A stretch of 24,767 nucleotides of DNA from a virus, in IMG/VR virus record IMGVR_UViG_3300026519_000521, positions 1 to 24,767 of that record. The stretch is one strand, 5' to 3'. The notes under the pieces were generated by a model. It saw only the letters and a program-made list of their open reading frames with translations, searched no databases and had not been told where the DNA came from. Both the position numbers and the translations under genes were made by a program. Shown here piece after piece: positions 16,175-24,557 of this stretch. The stretch's first letter is position 1; each line of letters opens with the position of its first letter.

Positions 16175-17215
16175 ATGAAAATAGAACAAATATCTAATCA
16201 TATAAATAGAATATTAGTTTTTTTATTCTCACTTGCAATGGCAATATTTAGCTTTGTAAACAATGTTCAAGCTGATTCAAAGTCCTTGATTTTATCCTTG
16301 CCGATTGACTGCCTGCCAAATTACACCTGCTTTATTCAAAATTATGTAGATATTGATCCAACAAAACAAGCGCGTGATTATGCTTGCTCAAGTAGCACTT
16401 ACGATGGTCATAAAGGGGTAGACTTTCGCCTGCTCTCAACAAAGGCAAGTAGTGATGGAGTGAATGTCTTAGCAGCTGCCGCTGGTGTTATAAAAGCGAG
16501 GCGAGATGGTCTAGTAGATCGTTTAATAATTGATATAAACGATCCATCAATTCAAAATCAGGAATGTGGTAATGGTGTTGTAATCGAGCATGGAAATGGC
16601 TGGGAAACTCAATATTGCCACATGCGACAAGGAAGTGTCCCTAGCAAAATTGGTGACAGGGTTACGCAAGGGCAGGTCATTGGTAAAGTAGGTTATTCGG
16701 GTCTTGCCCAATTTGCTCATCTGCATATTAGCGTGCGCCATGATGGCAAAATTATTGACCCCTTTACTGCTACTGGTGTTGATAATAGTTGCAATGCATC
16801 ACCAAATATTAAAGCTGGATTATGGGATAATTCTGTAAGAGAGGTGTTTATTTATAAAAATGGCGCCCTTATTGAAAGTGGGTTTGCAACAACGCCTGTT
16901 AAGCCTGTTGACTTGGAAGCTGGTAATAAACCAGCAATTCCTACCTCAATTTCTGCATCAGCGATTGTTATATATGCAAGATTTATCAATCTAAAAAAAG
17001 GTGATAAAATTAGTTTTGAAATTATTGGCCCAGCTGGTGAAATTATCTCAAACACTACAAAGCCATTACAAAGGAATAAGGCGCAATATGTTGCCTATTC
17101 AGGTAAGAAACAGCCTAAGGAAAGTTGGCAACAAGGTGTTTATAAAGCGCAGATTAAACTTATTCGTGAAAATGAAATTATCATGCAAAAAGAAAATAAA
17201 GTTGAGCTTTTTTAG
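16175..17215 (+). CDS. M23 (LytM/peptidase) family endopeptidase, exported
   Basis: The start is the ATG at 16175 with AAAGGTAATAAT before it; a longer frame reaching back to 16061 overlaps the preceding gene and is not favoured. Residues 1-33 are a signal peptide (ILVFLFSLAMAIFSF then VQA). The LytM core carries all metal ligands: H79-x3-D83 (HKGVD), H182-x-H184 (HLH) and the further H149 (QYCHM). Members are zinc endopeptidases that cut peptide cross-bridges of peptidoglycan in the periplasm. Residues from about 215 form a beta-rich C-terminal module (VFIYKNGALIESG, KKGDKISFEIIGPAGEI) of unknown use. The gene ends seven bases from the HlyD gene, which converges on it, with no clear terminator between. 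Confidence 0.85.
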   Translation: MKIEQISNHINRILVFLFSLAMAIFSFVNNVQADSKSLILSLPIDCLPNYTCFIQNYVDIDPTKQARDYACSSSTYDGHKGVDFRLLSTKASSDGVNVLAAAAGVIKARRDGLVDRLIIDINDPSIQNQECGNGVVIEHGNGWETQYCHMRQGSVPSKIGDRVTQGQVIGKVGYSGLAQFAHLHISVRHDGKIIDPFTATGVDNSCNASPNIKAGLWDNSVREVFIYKNGALIESGFATTPVKPVDLEAGNKPAIPTSISASAIVIYARFINLKKGDKISFEIIGPAGEIISNTTKPLQRNKAQYVAYSGKKQPKESWQQGVYKAQIKLIRENEIIMQKENKVELF

Positions 17216-17222
17216 CTGCGCT

Positions 17223-18530
17223 TTATTCTTCTCTAAATGCCCTTTCAACAACATCAAGAAATGGTTTTAATAAATAAGATAACGCATTGCGTTGCTCAGT
17301 TTGAATGAATACTTCAGCTGGCATACCAGTTATCAAAACTTGCTCATCGCTTAGCCTGTTAAGTTCTTCTTCGCTTATTTCAATATCAACTGAGAAATAG
17401 CTTGCACCAGAAACCTCATCTATTAACAATGCAGCGGAACGATTTTTAACATGCCCAATTAAGACAGGCGTGGAACGGGAGGCAAAAGCTGACAGATGAA
17501 TCGCTCCCTCCTGTCCTATTTTTACATTATCTATATCTGTTGGAGAAATTTTGGCTTCTATTACAAGACTATCTCCTTCTGGAATAATCTGCATAATCGG
17601 TTTAGCAGGAGAAATAACGCCGCCAATAGTGTGAATTGACAAATCATGCACTCTACCGGCGCTAGGAGAGCGAATTTCAACACGCTTTAACTTATCTTCG
17701 ATAGCAATTTTCTTTTCATGCAACTCTGCTATACGAGTTTCGGCATTCTCAAGGTCATTGAGAACTTTATCTTTAAAGTCCATATCAAGTTGTAAAATCT
17801 GTAATTTAGTTTCCTCAATAGCACTGCCAGATTGTGCAATTTGGCTTCCTATTTGCTCAAATTGACCAGAAAGTTGAGCCTCTTGTTGTTCCAGCGAGCG
17901 CAAACTATCTCTAGTTATTATTCCCCTTTCCATTGCAGGTTTTTTTATTTCAATATCTTGACGGATTATTTCTATCTGCTTTTTTACTGCAGCTCTTTGC
18001 GACTTTAGACCCTTTATTTGTTCATTTAATTGCTCAATTTTTTGTCCCATAACTTGAGCTCGCCCATCCATATTTTTAGCTCTGGCATCAAATTGTAAGT
18101 TTTGAGCAGCAATGGCATTTTTTATACGAATATCATTTTGGTTATCAATTAAAACTTGCGGATAGATAATTGTTTTAGCAAGATCACGCTCGGCTGTAAG
18201 GCGTGCGATTATTGCATGAGTTTTATAAAAGCTGTCAGTAATAATTGCTAGGCTAGCTTGAATATCAGTATCATCTAAAGAGATCAATAAATCTCCTGCC
18301 TTGACCAAATCGCCATCGGATATTAGAATTTTTTTAACAATCCCGCCATCTAAATGTTGAACAGTTTTTGCCTTGCCGCCAATTCCGATAACCCCTTGAG
18401 CAATAACTGCCCCAGAGATAGAAGCAGTGCTTGCCCAGCCCACTAGGCCACCGATAAAAACTATCAAAAATATATATCCTGTAACAATCCATGATTTTGG
18501 ATTGGAATATTTATTAGCTTTATCATTCAT
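17223..18530 (-). CDS. Type I secretion periplasmic adaptor (HlyD/PrtE family)
   Basis: A 435-residue protein. It has a short cytoplasmic head, one membrane segment (WIVTGYIFLIVFIGGLVGWAS, about 14-34), a half lipoyl domain (GGIVKKILISDGDLVKAGDLLI), a long coiled-coil hairpin at about 120-285 (KIEQLNEQIKGLKSQRAAV, RDSLRSLEQQEAQLSGQ), the second lipoyl half (VEIRSPSAGRVHDLSIH) and a C-terminal beta-barrel (GQEGAIHLSAF, ITGMPAEVFIQT). This is the standard plan of adaptors that link a type I ABC exporter to an outer-membrane channel. It overlaps the ABC gene by four bases, as expected for a secretion operon. No TolC-like gene is in the window. Confidence 0.9.
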   Translation of the reverse strand: MNDKANKYSNPKSWIVTGYIFLIVFIGGLVGWASTASISGAVIAQGVIGIGGKAKTVQHLDGGIVKKILISDGDLVKAGDLLISLDDTDIQASLAIITDSFYKTHAIIARLTAERDLAKTIIYPQVLIDNQNDIRIKNAIAAQNLQFDARAKNMDGRAQVMGQKIEQLNEQIKGLKSQRAAVKKQIEIIRQDIEIKKPAMERGIITRDSLRSLEQQEAQLSGQFEQIGSQIAQSGSAIEETKLQILQLDMDFKDKVLNDLENAETRIAELHEKKIAIEDKLKRVEIRSPSAGRVHDLSIHTIGGVISPAKPIMQIIPEGDSLVIEAKISPTDIDNVKIGQEGAIHLSAFASRSTPVLIGHVKNRSAALLIDEVSGASYFSVDIEISEEELNRLSDEQVLITGMPAEVFIQTEQRNALSYLLKPFLDVVERAFREE

Positions 18531-20272
18531 GATGTTTTGCTTTTGCTCATTTCTCGTAATTTTGCTAATACTTTATTCCTTGCGCCAAATAACATCTGCT
18601 CACCTTGATTTAAAAACATCATCAATTCCATATCACGCAAAGCATCATCACGATGAGAAATCACAATAACCGTTGTTGAGCGTTTATGCATTTCCAACAA
18701 GGCCTTTTTAAGGGCGTTTTGACCAACAGCATCTAATGCCGAATTTGGTTCATCAAGTACAATGAGTGCTGGGTTACCATATAAAGCTCGAGCTAAGGCA
18801 ACTCGTTGCCTTTGACCTGTTGATAATCTAGTTCCCATAAATCCGATATCAGTTTCATAAGCTTGTGGCATATCCGTAATCATTTTATCAACACCTGCTA
18901 ATTGCGCCGCTTCAACAATTGCTGCATCAGTTGGATTTTCATAAAAACGTGAAATATTTTGTTTAATTGTGCCGCCAAATAGCTCTACACCTTGAGGCAA
19001 ATAACCTATGTTCCTTCCTAATTGCTCGGGGTTCCATTTGTTGAGCGCAATATTATCTAATGATATCTCTCCGCTAACATCGGCTTGCGGCCACAAGCCC
19101 AAAAGCGCTTTTGCTAATGTAGTTTTGCCTGACCCACTTGGCCCGATAATGCCAAGAGATTGACCAGGAGTAAGAGAAAAATTAATGCCGCTAGCCCTTG
19201 GGTTGCGACCAATTATTACAGCTTTTTCACCAGGGACTTTTGCTCTTAGCTTTTCAACTTTCAGATACCCCTTTGGCTCTGCTAATATGGTTCGCTCAAC
19301 TGGCTCTTCTACTTTGCTTAAAATATCATTGATGTTTTTATATGCTTCACGAGCTTTAATAAACCCTCGCCATTGACCAATAGATTGCTCAACAGGCTGC
19401 AAGGCTCTACCAAGAATAATGGATGCGGCAATCATGGTGCCTGGGGTGATAATTTGTTTAACAGCCAGTGCTGCGCCTACTGCCAACATGGCTGATTGTA
19501 AAAACAGGCGCAAAGATTTTGAAATTGCAGTTAATGTTCCTGATCTATCACTTGCAATAGCCTGAAGAGTTAGGCCTTTGGAGCGCTCTGACTGCCATAA
19601 TTTTCTAAACGGGGCGAGCATTCCCATTGCTGATAACACCTGAGCATTCCGGCGGCCAGAATCTTCTAATTGAGCGCCTGCGCCCATAGATTTACCTGCA
19701 TCTTCAAGTAGTTTTCGAGTGCGAATATCATTAAGTAGTGCAATAATAAACAAAGCGATTGCACCAAATATGGCTAACACACCTAATGTCCAATGAAATA
19801 TAAAAATTATTATGATGTAGATAGGAACCCACGGGCTATCAAATAGTGCAAAGGGGCCTGGGCCGGTTAAAAATTGTCTGAAAGTATCAAGTTCACGCAC
19901 GCCACCAACAACGCCACCACCAGTTTTTATATTAACCAATATTTCAGCATCAAATAATCGATCACTCATTTGTTGGTCAAGCTTCATGCCAAGGCGGACA
20001 AAAATACGAGAACGCACAACTTCAAGCAAGCCAAGCACAATGAATAAAAATGTCACAAGTAAAAACAATGCAATCAATGTCGGCATTGAGCGAGAGGTCA
20101 ACACACGATCATAAATTTGCAACATAAACAGCGGACCAGTAAGCATCAAAAGATTGATGAAAAAACTAAAAATCCATGTTGATGTAAACGCGCTAGAATG
20201 ATTGCTTAGCGCTTGTTTTAGTTCTGCTGTAGAACTGGTATTTTGGCTGTTAATTGCTACGCCCCTTATCAC
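18527..20272 (-). CDS. Type I secretion ABC exporter (PrtD-like permease/ATPase)
   Basis: A 581-residue exporter with transmembrane helices in residues about 32-310 and one nucleotide-binding domain. It has Walker A GPSGSGKT (377-384), a Q-loop Q427, signature LSTGQ (483-487), Walker B LIVLDEP (503-509) and the H-loop His540, so all catalytic parts are intact. There is no N-terminal C39 peptidase domain, so it is of the PrtD/RTX type and leaves its substrate uncut. The start is GTG at 20272, without a good ribosome-binding site. Its partner HlyD follows with a four-base overlap. The substrate gene is divergent: the 1239-residue RTX protein begins 257 bases away, a common layout for type I systems. 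Confidence 0.9.
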   Translation of the reverse strand: MIRGVAINSQNTSSTAELKQALSNHSSAFTSTWIFSFFINLLMLTGPLFMLQIYDRVLTSRSMPTLIALFLLVTFLFIVLGLLEVVRSRIFVRLGMKLDQQMSDRLFDAEILVNIKTGGGVVGGVRELDTFRQFLTGPGPFALFDSPWVPIYIIIIFIFHWTLGVLAIFGAIALFIIALLNDIRTRKLLEDAGKSMGAGAQLEDSGRRNAQVLSAMGMLAPFRKLWQSERSKGLTLQAIASDRSGTLTAISKSLRLFLQSAMLAVGAALAVKQIITPGTMIAASIILGRALQPVEQSIGQWRGFIKAREAYKNINDILSKVEEPVERTILAEPKGYLKVEKLRAKVPGEKAVIIGRNPRASGINFSLTPGQSLGIIGPSGSGKTTLAKALLGLWPQADVSGEISLDNIALNKWNPEQLGRNIGYLPQGVELFGGTIKQNISRFYENPTDAAIVEAAQLAGVDKMITDMPQAYETDIGFMGTRLSTGQRQRVALARALYGNPALIVLDEPNSALDAVGQNALKKALLEMHKRSTTVIVISHRDDALRDMELMMFLNQGEQMLFGARNKVLAKLREMSKSKTS

Positions 20273-20293
20273 AAATAAACAATGCTTGATAAA

Positions 20294-20322
20294 TATCTAT
20301 TGAGAAGTCCAAAAGTAAGCAA
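20294..20322 (-). promoter_or_regulatory. Putative promoter for the type I secretion pair
   Basis: On the minus strand, TTGCTT and TAGATA are 17 bases apart, about 20 bases before the GTG at 20272. The fit to sigma70 consensus is only fair. For the RTX gene I found weak boxes only (TTGACC at 20478-20483 without a matching -10). The 20273-20529 gap is a divergent intergenic region with nothing else I can name. Confidence 0.3.
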
Positions 20323-20516
20323 GCCAAAACTGCTTTATCATTAGAGTCTTGTTAGTTCTTAGCATGATCCTACCGTAGTTATTAACCAATTTTTACTTGA
20401 AGAGAACGCCTATTTAAGTTAATCAATAGTTAATATTGGGCGCTCTTTATTTTTGAATAGTATTTTCATTTGTATTTTTGACCCATTGAATTAATAGACG
20501 CAACTTTTTTTATTTT

Positions 20517-20522
20517 GGGAGA
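20517..20522 (+). promoter_or_regulatory. Ribosome-binding site of the RTX gene
   Basis: GGGAGA seven bases before the ATG at 20530. It supports this start and a high translation rate, as expected for an abundant secreted protein. Confidence 0.7.
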
Positions 20523-20529
20523 TTTATAA

Positions 20530-23500
20530 ATGGCTATTTATAATGTAATTGCTAGCAATGATTTTAGCGCTGGATTTTGGGCAGCGGTTATTGATCCAAC
20601 GGCTACGCCTGTTGTAGTTAATGACAATCTAATGACTATTACAAATGCTAACGGCACTGAAACACATCTAATTGGAAGTGGTTTTTCTACTGGCGACCCA
20701 ACACAAGCGTCTGTGACTGGTATTCAACACGTTGGAGTTACTAGCACCTCTAATATATTACTTGAAGAAATTACAGGGATTAATATCACTGGCACTGATT
20801 TAGCAAATGTTGGCGCATTTGCACTTAATTTAATTTCTGGTGCAATAAACCAAGAAATTAGCACTGCGCTTGGCAGTGCTTGGCAAAATGTGCAACAATT
20901 TGGCGTAGTAGTTTCAGCAACTTCAGACATGGTTGTTTTTGAAAATAGTGATGGATCTCAGACACGTCATCATGGAACTGACCTTAAAATAGATTCGGCA
21001 ACTGGCGTTTTTACAGCAGGAAGTTTGATAGGAGTTGATCACTTTGATCCACTTACGAATACTACCCTTAATAGCTATACTTATCTCTACACGATTCCAA
21101 TTCCTCCTTTACCGGGCGCTATTTTTAGTTCATTTGCTTTTGCTGGTAATGACACACTTAATGGTGGTGATGGCAATGATGTCTTATTTGGTTATGATGG
21201 AAATGACACGCTTAATGGCGGTGATGGTAATGACGCATTGAATGGCGGTGCAGGAAATGATATTTTGAACGCAGGTGATGGCTTAAATAGTCTTTCAGGT
21301 GGTGCTGGAGATGATACGCTTAATGGTGGTGCAAACCAAGACGGTCTTTTTGGTGGAGATGGTAACGATACATTAAATGGTGGCAATGGCACAGACTTGC
21401 TACAAGGGGGTGCAGGCAATGATACTCTAAGCGGTGGTCAGGGAGGTGACATATTTAATTTTATTGGTGACTGGGGTCAGGACACAATAAGCGACTATAA
21501 TGCAGGCGTTGATGTTATTAGTTTTGCTGACTTAAATGCTATGGGTGGGTCTGCCACAGGCCCTAGTAGTTTTACTGATTTTACTATCACAGAAGTTTCC
21601 GGCAATGCCGTAATAAGTTACGGCGCAAATTCAATCACTTTGACAGGAGTGTCAGCGGCATCTCTAAGCGCAACCGACTTTCAATTTACTGCAAATTCAA
21701 CAGGGGGTAATATAACGACAAACTTGAATATAGATATACTATCCTCAGCAGGTGGGAAATTAGATTGGTGGGAAGTGATAAACACTGCACCTTCATCAAT
21801 GCAAATAGCTTTAATGATTGGGGGCGCTACCGATACTCAGATAACTATGGAAAACACGGACGGCACTTTAACTGTTATTAACGGCACTAATATGAATCTT
21901 TCAACTGGCCAGCCTGTTTCCATTACCTCCCTTCAGCATTTTGCTTCTGATGGAACGACATTATTAGGCACAGTCACAGGTATTGACTATATATTTGCGC
22001 CAACTGGTGGTAACATATTGGCCGCAGGCTTAGCCCCATTATTGGCTTGGGCAAATGAGTTTGATTTTAACTCCGTGCCAACTGTAACCGATACAAGCAT
22101 GACTTTCACAAACTTAGATGGCTCAAGCACAATTGTTTATGGTACAGGCTTTTTGGGAGGCGACCCTGCATTAGTAACTGTTACTGGAGCTGAATTAAAT
22201 GTAGGTGGCACTACAGTTTTGGATTTTAGTGGGGTTAGTTTAACATTAGATCAGTTTGGAGCATTTACTTCAGTCACAGACATGGCATCTCTTAGGGAAG
22301 TTATTCTTAGTGGTGACGACAATTACAATAGTGCCGATCCTGATGATGTTTCTATCAATACTCAAGGCGGTGATGACACTATTCTTTCTGGTCCAGGTAA
22401 TGACATATTAAATGGTGGTGATGGTGACGACTATATGGTTGGCGGAGCTGGCAATGATATTATGGACGGTGGCAATGGCATCGACAATATACGTGGCGGA
22501 GTAGGAAGCGATAGCCTATCTGGCGGTGTTGGTAACGATTATTTATTAGGTCAAGATGGTAATGACACTCTCTCTGGCGGTGATGGCAACGACACTCTAG
22601 TTGGCGGAGCTGGCTATGATAGTATGGATGGTGGAGCTGGTGATGATTATTTTGTCATGGACATTGGTGACACTATCGATGGTGGGGCAGATAATGATAC
22701 CGCTATAGTTGAGGGTGTTATTTCTCTATCAGACACTAATTTTGCTAATATGGAAGCTGTCAAAGGTAGTGATAACGACGATAACATTAACGCCTCTGCT
22801 GTGACTAGCTCACTAAATATACAGGGTGAGGGTGGCAATGATGTTTTATTTGGCACAAATGTTGGTGGTAATATTTCTGGCGGCAATGGTAATGATTATA
22901 TGGTTGGCGGCGATGGTGCTGACATTATGAACGGTGACGCAGGTGAAGATAATATGCGTGGCGGTAATGGCAACGACTTTTTATATGGCGGCCTTAATGA
23001 CGATTATATGCTAGGTGGTGATGGTAATGACAACCTGCGCGGCGGTGATGGCAACGACACTCTAGTTGGCGGAGTTGGCTATGATAGTATGGATGGCGGA
23101 GCTGGTGATGATTTTTTTGTCATGGATGATAATGATAGTATTAATGGTGGTTTAGGGCGTGATACAGCTATAGTCACTGGAGATATCACTCTAGATCAGA
23201 CCAACTTTGTTAATATGGAAGCCATAAAAGGTGATGCTAGTGATAATACTATTGATGCTTCAGCTCTATTAAAGTTTGAACTTAATATGCAAGGCGGAGC
23301 TGGTGCTGATACTTTAATAGGCACATCTTTTAGAGATATCATGCTTGGTGGTAGTGGCGAAGATAATATTTCAGGCGGTGATGGTAATGACTATATGCGT
23401 GGCGGCAATGAAAATGACATCATGAATGGCGGCGAAGGTGTTGACAATATCGGTGGAGATGATGGTGCCGATACTCTAAATGGTGGTGATGGTGGTGATT

Positions 23501-24249
23501 ATCTGACTGGCGGCGCTGGTGCTGATATTTTAAACGGCGATGCTGGTGATGACTTTATTAGAATGGATGATCTGGATACAGTTGACGGTGGCATCGGTTT
23601 TGATACTGCTATTGTCGATGGAGCTATCACATTGAATAACACCAACTTTGCTAATATGGAGCTTATCAAGGGCGGTGACAATGATGACAACATTGATGCT
23701 TCAAATATTACAGGTGCATTGAATATGCAAGGTAACGGCGGAAATGATACACTGATTGGCACGTCGTTTGGAGATATAATGCTTGGCGGAGAAGGGAATA
23801 ATATCCTGAGTGGTGGTGATGGTGACGACTATATGCGCACAGGGTCAGGGACTGACATTCTCAATGGCGGTAATGGTGTTGATAATATGGGAGGCGGCAA
23901 TGGTAGCGACCAGTTGTTTGGAGGTGCTGGCAATGACTATATGAAAGGTGAAGATGGTGCCGACATTTTGACAGGTGGTCTTGGTAATGACAATCTAATC
24001 GGCGGAACAGGTGTTGATAGCTTTGTCTTTGAAGATGGCTGGGGTCAGGATTTCCTTCATGATTTTGCTGATGATGGATTAGAAAAAATGGATTTTTCTG
24101 GAACAACAAATGTAAATAGCTTAGCTGATCTTACTATCACAGATGTAGGTAATGGGAATGCTCTTGTTTCAGATAATGCAGGTAACACTATTACCGTTAT
24201 TGGTATTGCAGCAGCTGATCTTATGAGTGGTGATGATTTCATTTTCTAA
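20530..24249 (+). CDS. Giant RTX calcium-binding protein, probable type I secretion substrate
   Basis: A 1239-residue, Asp/Gly/Asn-rich, acidic protein in which I see no cysteine. It has two homologous halves. Half 1: two beta modules (1-205), GGxGxD repeats (about 206-307) and a beta domain (308-393) ending SLSATDFQF. Half 2: two more modules (about 395-594), a long repeat block (about 595-1165), and a C-terminus (1166-1239) ending LMSGDDFIF, a type I secretion signal pattern. The beta modules share TNxDGSxTxxxGTGF-like motifs. Within the second block, a 147-155-residue unit with TAIVxGxIxL..TNFxNME occurs three times. RTX repeats bind calcium outside the cell and fold into beta-rolls. No enzymatic motif such as HExxH was found, so a structural, adhesive or surface-layer role is likely. 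Confidence 0.85.
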   Translation: MAIYNVIASNDFSAGFWAAVIDPTATPVVVNDNLMTITNANGTETHLIGSGFSTGDPTQASVTGIQHVGVTSTSNILLEEITGINITGTDLANVGAFALNLISGAINQEISTALGSAWQNVQQFGVVVSATSDMVVFENSDGSQTRHHGTDLKIDSATGVFTAGSLIGVDHFDPLTNTTLNSYTYLYTIPIPPLPGAIFSSFAFAGNDTLNGGDGNDVLFGYDGNDTLNGGDGNDALNGGAGNDILNAGDGLNSLSGGAGDDTLNGGANQDGLFGGDGNDTLNGGNGTDLLQGGAGNDTLSGGQGGDIFNFIGDWGQDTISDYNAGVDVISFADLNAMGGSATGPSSFTDFTITEVSGNAVISYGANSITLTGVSAASLSATDFQFTANSTGGNITTNLNIDILSSAGGKLDWWEVINTAPSSMQIALMIGGATDTQITMENTDGTLTVINGTNMNLSTGQPVSITSLQHFASDGTTLLGTVTGIDYIFAPTGGNILAAGLAPLLAWANEFDFNSVPTVTDTSMTFTNLDGSSTIVYGTGFLGGDPALVTVTGAELNVGGTTVLDFSGVSLTLDQFGAFTSVTDMASLREVILSGDDNYNSADPDDVSINTQGGDDTILSGPGNDILNGGDGDDYMVGGAGNDIMDGGNGIDNIRGGVGSDSLSGGVGNDYLLGQDGNDTLSGGDGNDTLVGGAGYDSMDGGAGDDYFVMDIGDTIDGGADNDTAIVEGVISLSDTNFANMEAVKGSDNDDNINASAVTSSLNIQGEGGNDVLFGTNVGGNISGGNGNDYMVGGDGADIMNGDAGEDNMRGGNGNDFLYGGLNDDYMLGGDGNDNLRGGDGNDTLVGGVGYDSMDGGAGDDFFVMDDNDSINGGLGRDTAIVTGDITLDQTNFVNMEAIKGDASDNTIDASALLKFELNMQGGAGADTLIGTSFRDIMLGGSGEDNISGGDGNDYMRGGNENDIMNGGEGVDNIGGDDGADTLNGGDGGDYLTGGAGADILNGDAGDDFIRMDDLDTVDGGIGFDTAIVDGAITLNNTNFANMELIKGGDNDDNIDASNITGALNMQGNGGNDTLIGTSFGDIMLGGEGNNILSGGDGDDYMRTGSGTDILNGGNGVDNMGGGNGSDQLFGGAGNDYMKGEDGADILTGGLGNDNLIGGTGVDSFVFEDGWGQDFLHDFADDGLEKMDFSGTTNVNSLADLTITDVGNGNALVSDNAGNTITVIGIAAADLMSGDDFIF
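22669..24015 (+). repeat. Three tandem super-repeats inside the RTX gene (units of about 150 codons)
   Basis: The units begin at 22669, 23134 and 23575 (residues 714, 869 and 1016), 155 and 147 codons apart. Each starts with a D-T/S-x-D/N-GG stretch and DTAIVxGxI, then TNFxNME-x-IKG, then DNxI-x-AS, LNxQGxGG and D-x-LxGT, then a run of GGxGxD units. The third unit ends in the C-terminal repeat run. Seen in translation; internal duplication is inferred. Confidence 0.8.
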
Positions 24250-24455
24250 TCACTAAATTGACCTTGCCCCTTTAAAGGGGCAAGGTCAATAAGGTCATAG
24301 CCTGTTTTAATCATTCGTAAAACAATGCAACGGGCTTGAGTATTAAGTCTGCCCAGGGCATCTGGAGTAAGTAATTTTTCTTTGATCTAATTTTTAGAAA
24401 ATGGTGGTTTTTTAGATAGTGACTCTATGAATATTCGAATATGCTCCCTGAAACA
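24246..24455 (-). pseudogene. Protein-coding relic copy B (IKEKL..PDALGR.NT family), internal stop
   Basis: The minus strand reads FREHIRIFIESL, then PPFSKN, a TAG (24387-24389), then IKEKLLTPDALGRLNT, RCIVLRMIKTG and YDLIDLAPLKG up to a TAG at 24246-24248. In copy A the codon at the TAG is TGG (Trp), so one base change explains the stop. The two copies differ mainly by substitutions and by one whole codon, as coding sequence would. No start codon was found, so it is a decayed gene fragment. Its end overlaps the RTX stop on the other strand. Confidence 0.55.
24257..24290. terminator. Perfect 34-base palindrome after the RTX gene
   Basis: The sequence reads the same on both strands: 17-base arms (ATTGACCTTGCCCCTTT and its complement) with no spacer, starting eight bases past the RTX stop. 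As RNA it would form a long hairpin able to end transcription of the RTX gene. No T run follows, so a canonical Rho-independent terminator is not certain. It also lies within the C-terminal codons of relic B. Confidence 0.5.
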
Positions 24456-24557
24456 TCAAAATGAAAGAACTAAAATAAATTCGGGATTTGCGAGTCATGG
24501 TTTGGCACTATTAGCGAGCCTCAGATGATTGGTATGCTAATGATAGAAGAAGGGATT

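Noticed and set aside
17200-17230. Terminator between the convergent M23 and HlyD genes
   Set aside because: Only a short AGC-T-run-AGCT stretch is present inside the coding ends; the stem is too weak.
21192-23762. Minus-strand Pro/Ser-rich frames under the RTX gene
   Set aside because: Their composition follows from reverse reading of Gly/Asp repeats; no start sites or family patterns.
21145-24010. Direct repeats that could be mistaken for a CRISPR array or satellite
   Set aside because: The repeats keep the reading frame and encode GGxGxD calcium-binding units; there are no even-length spacers.
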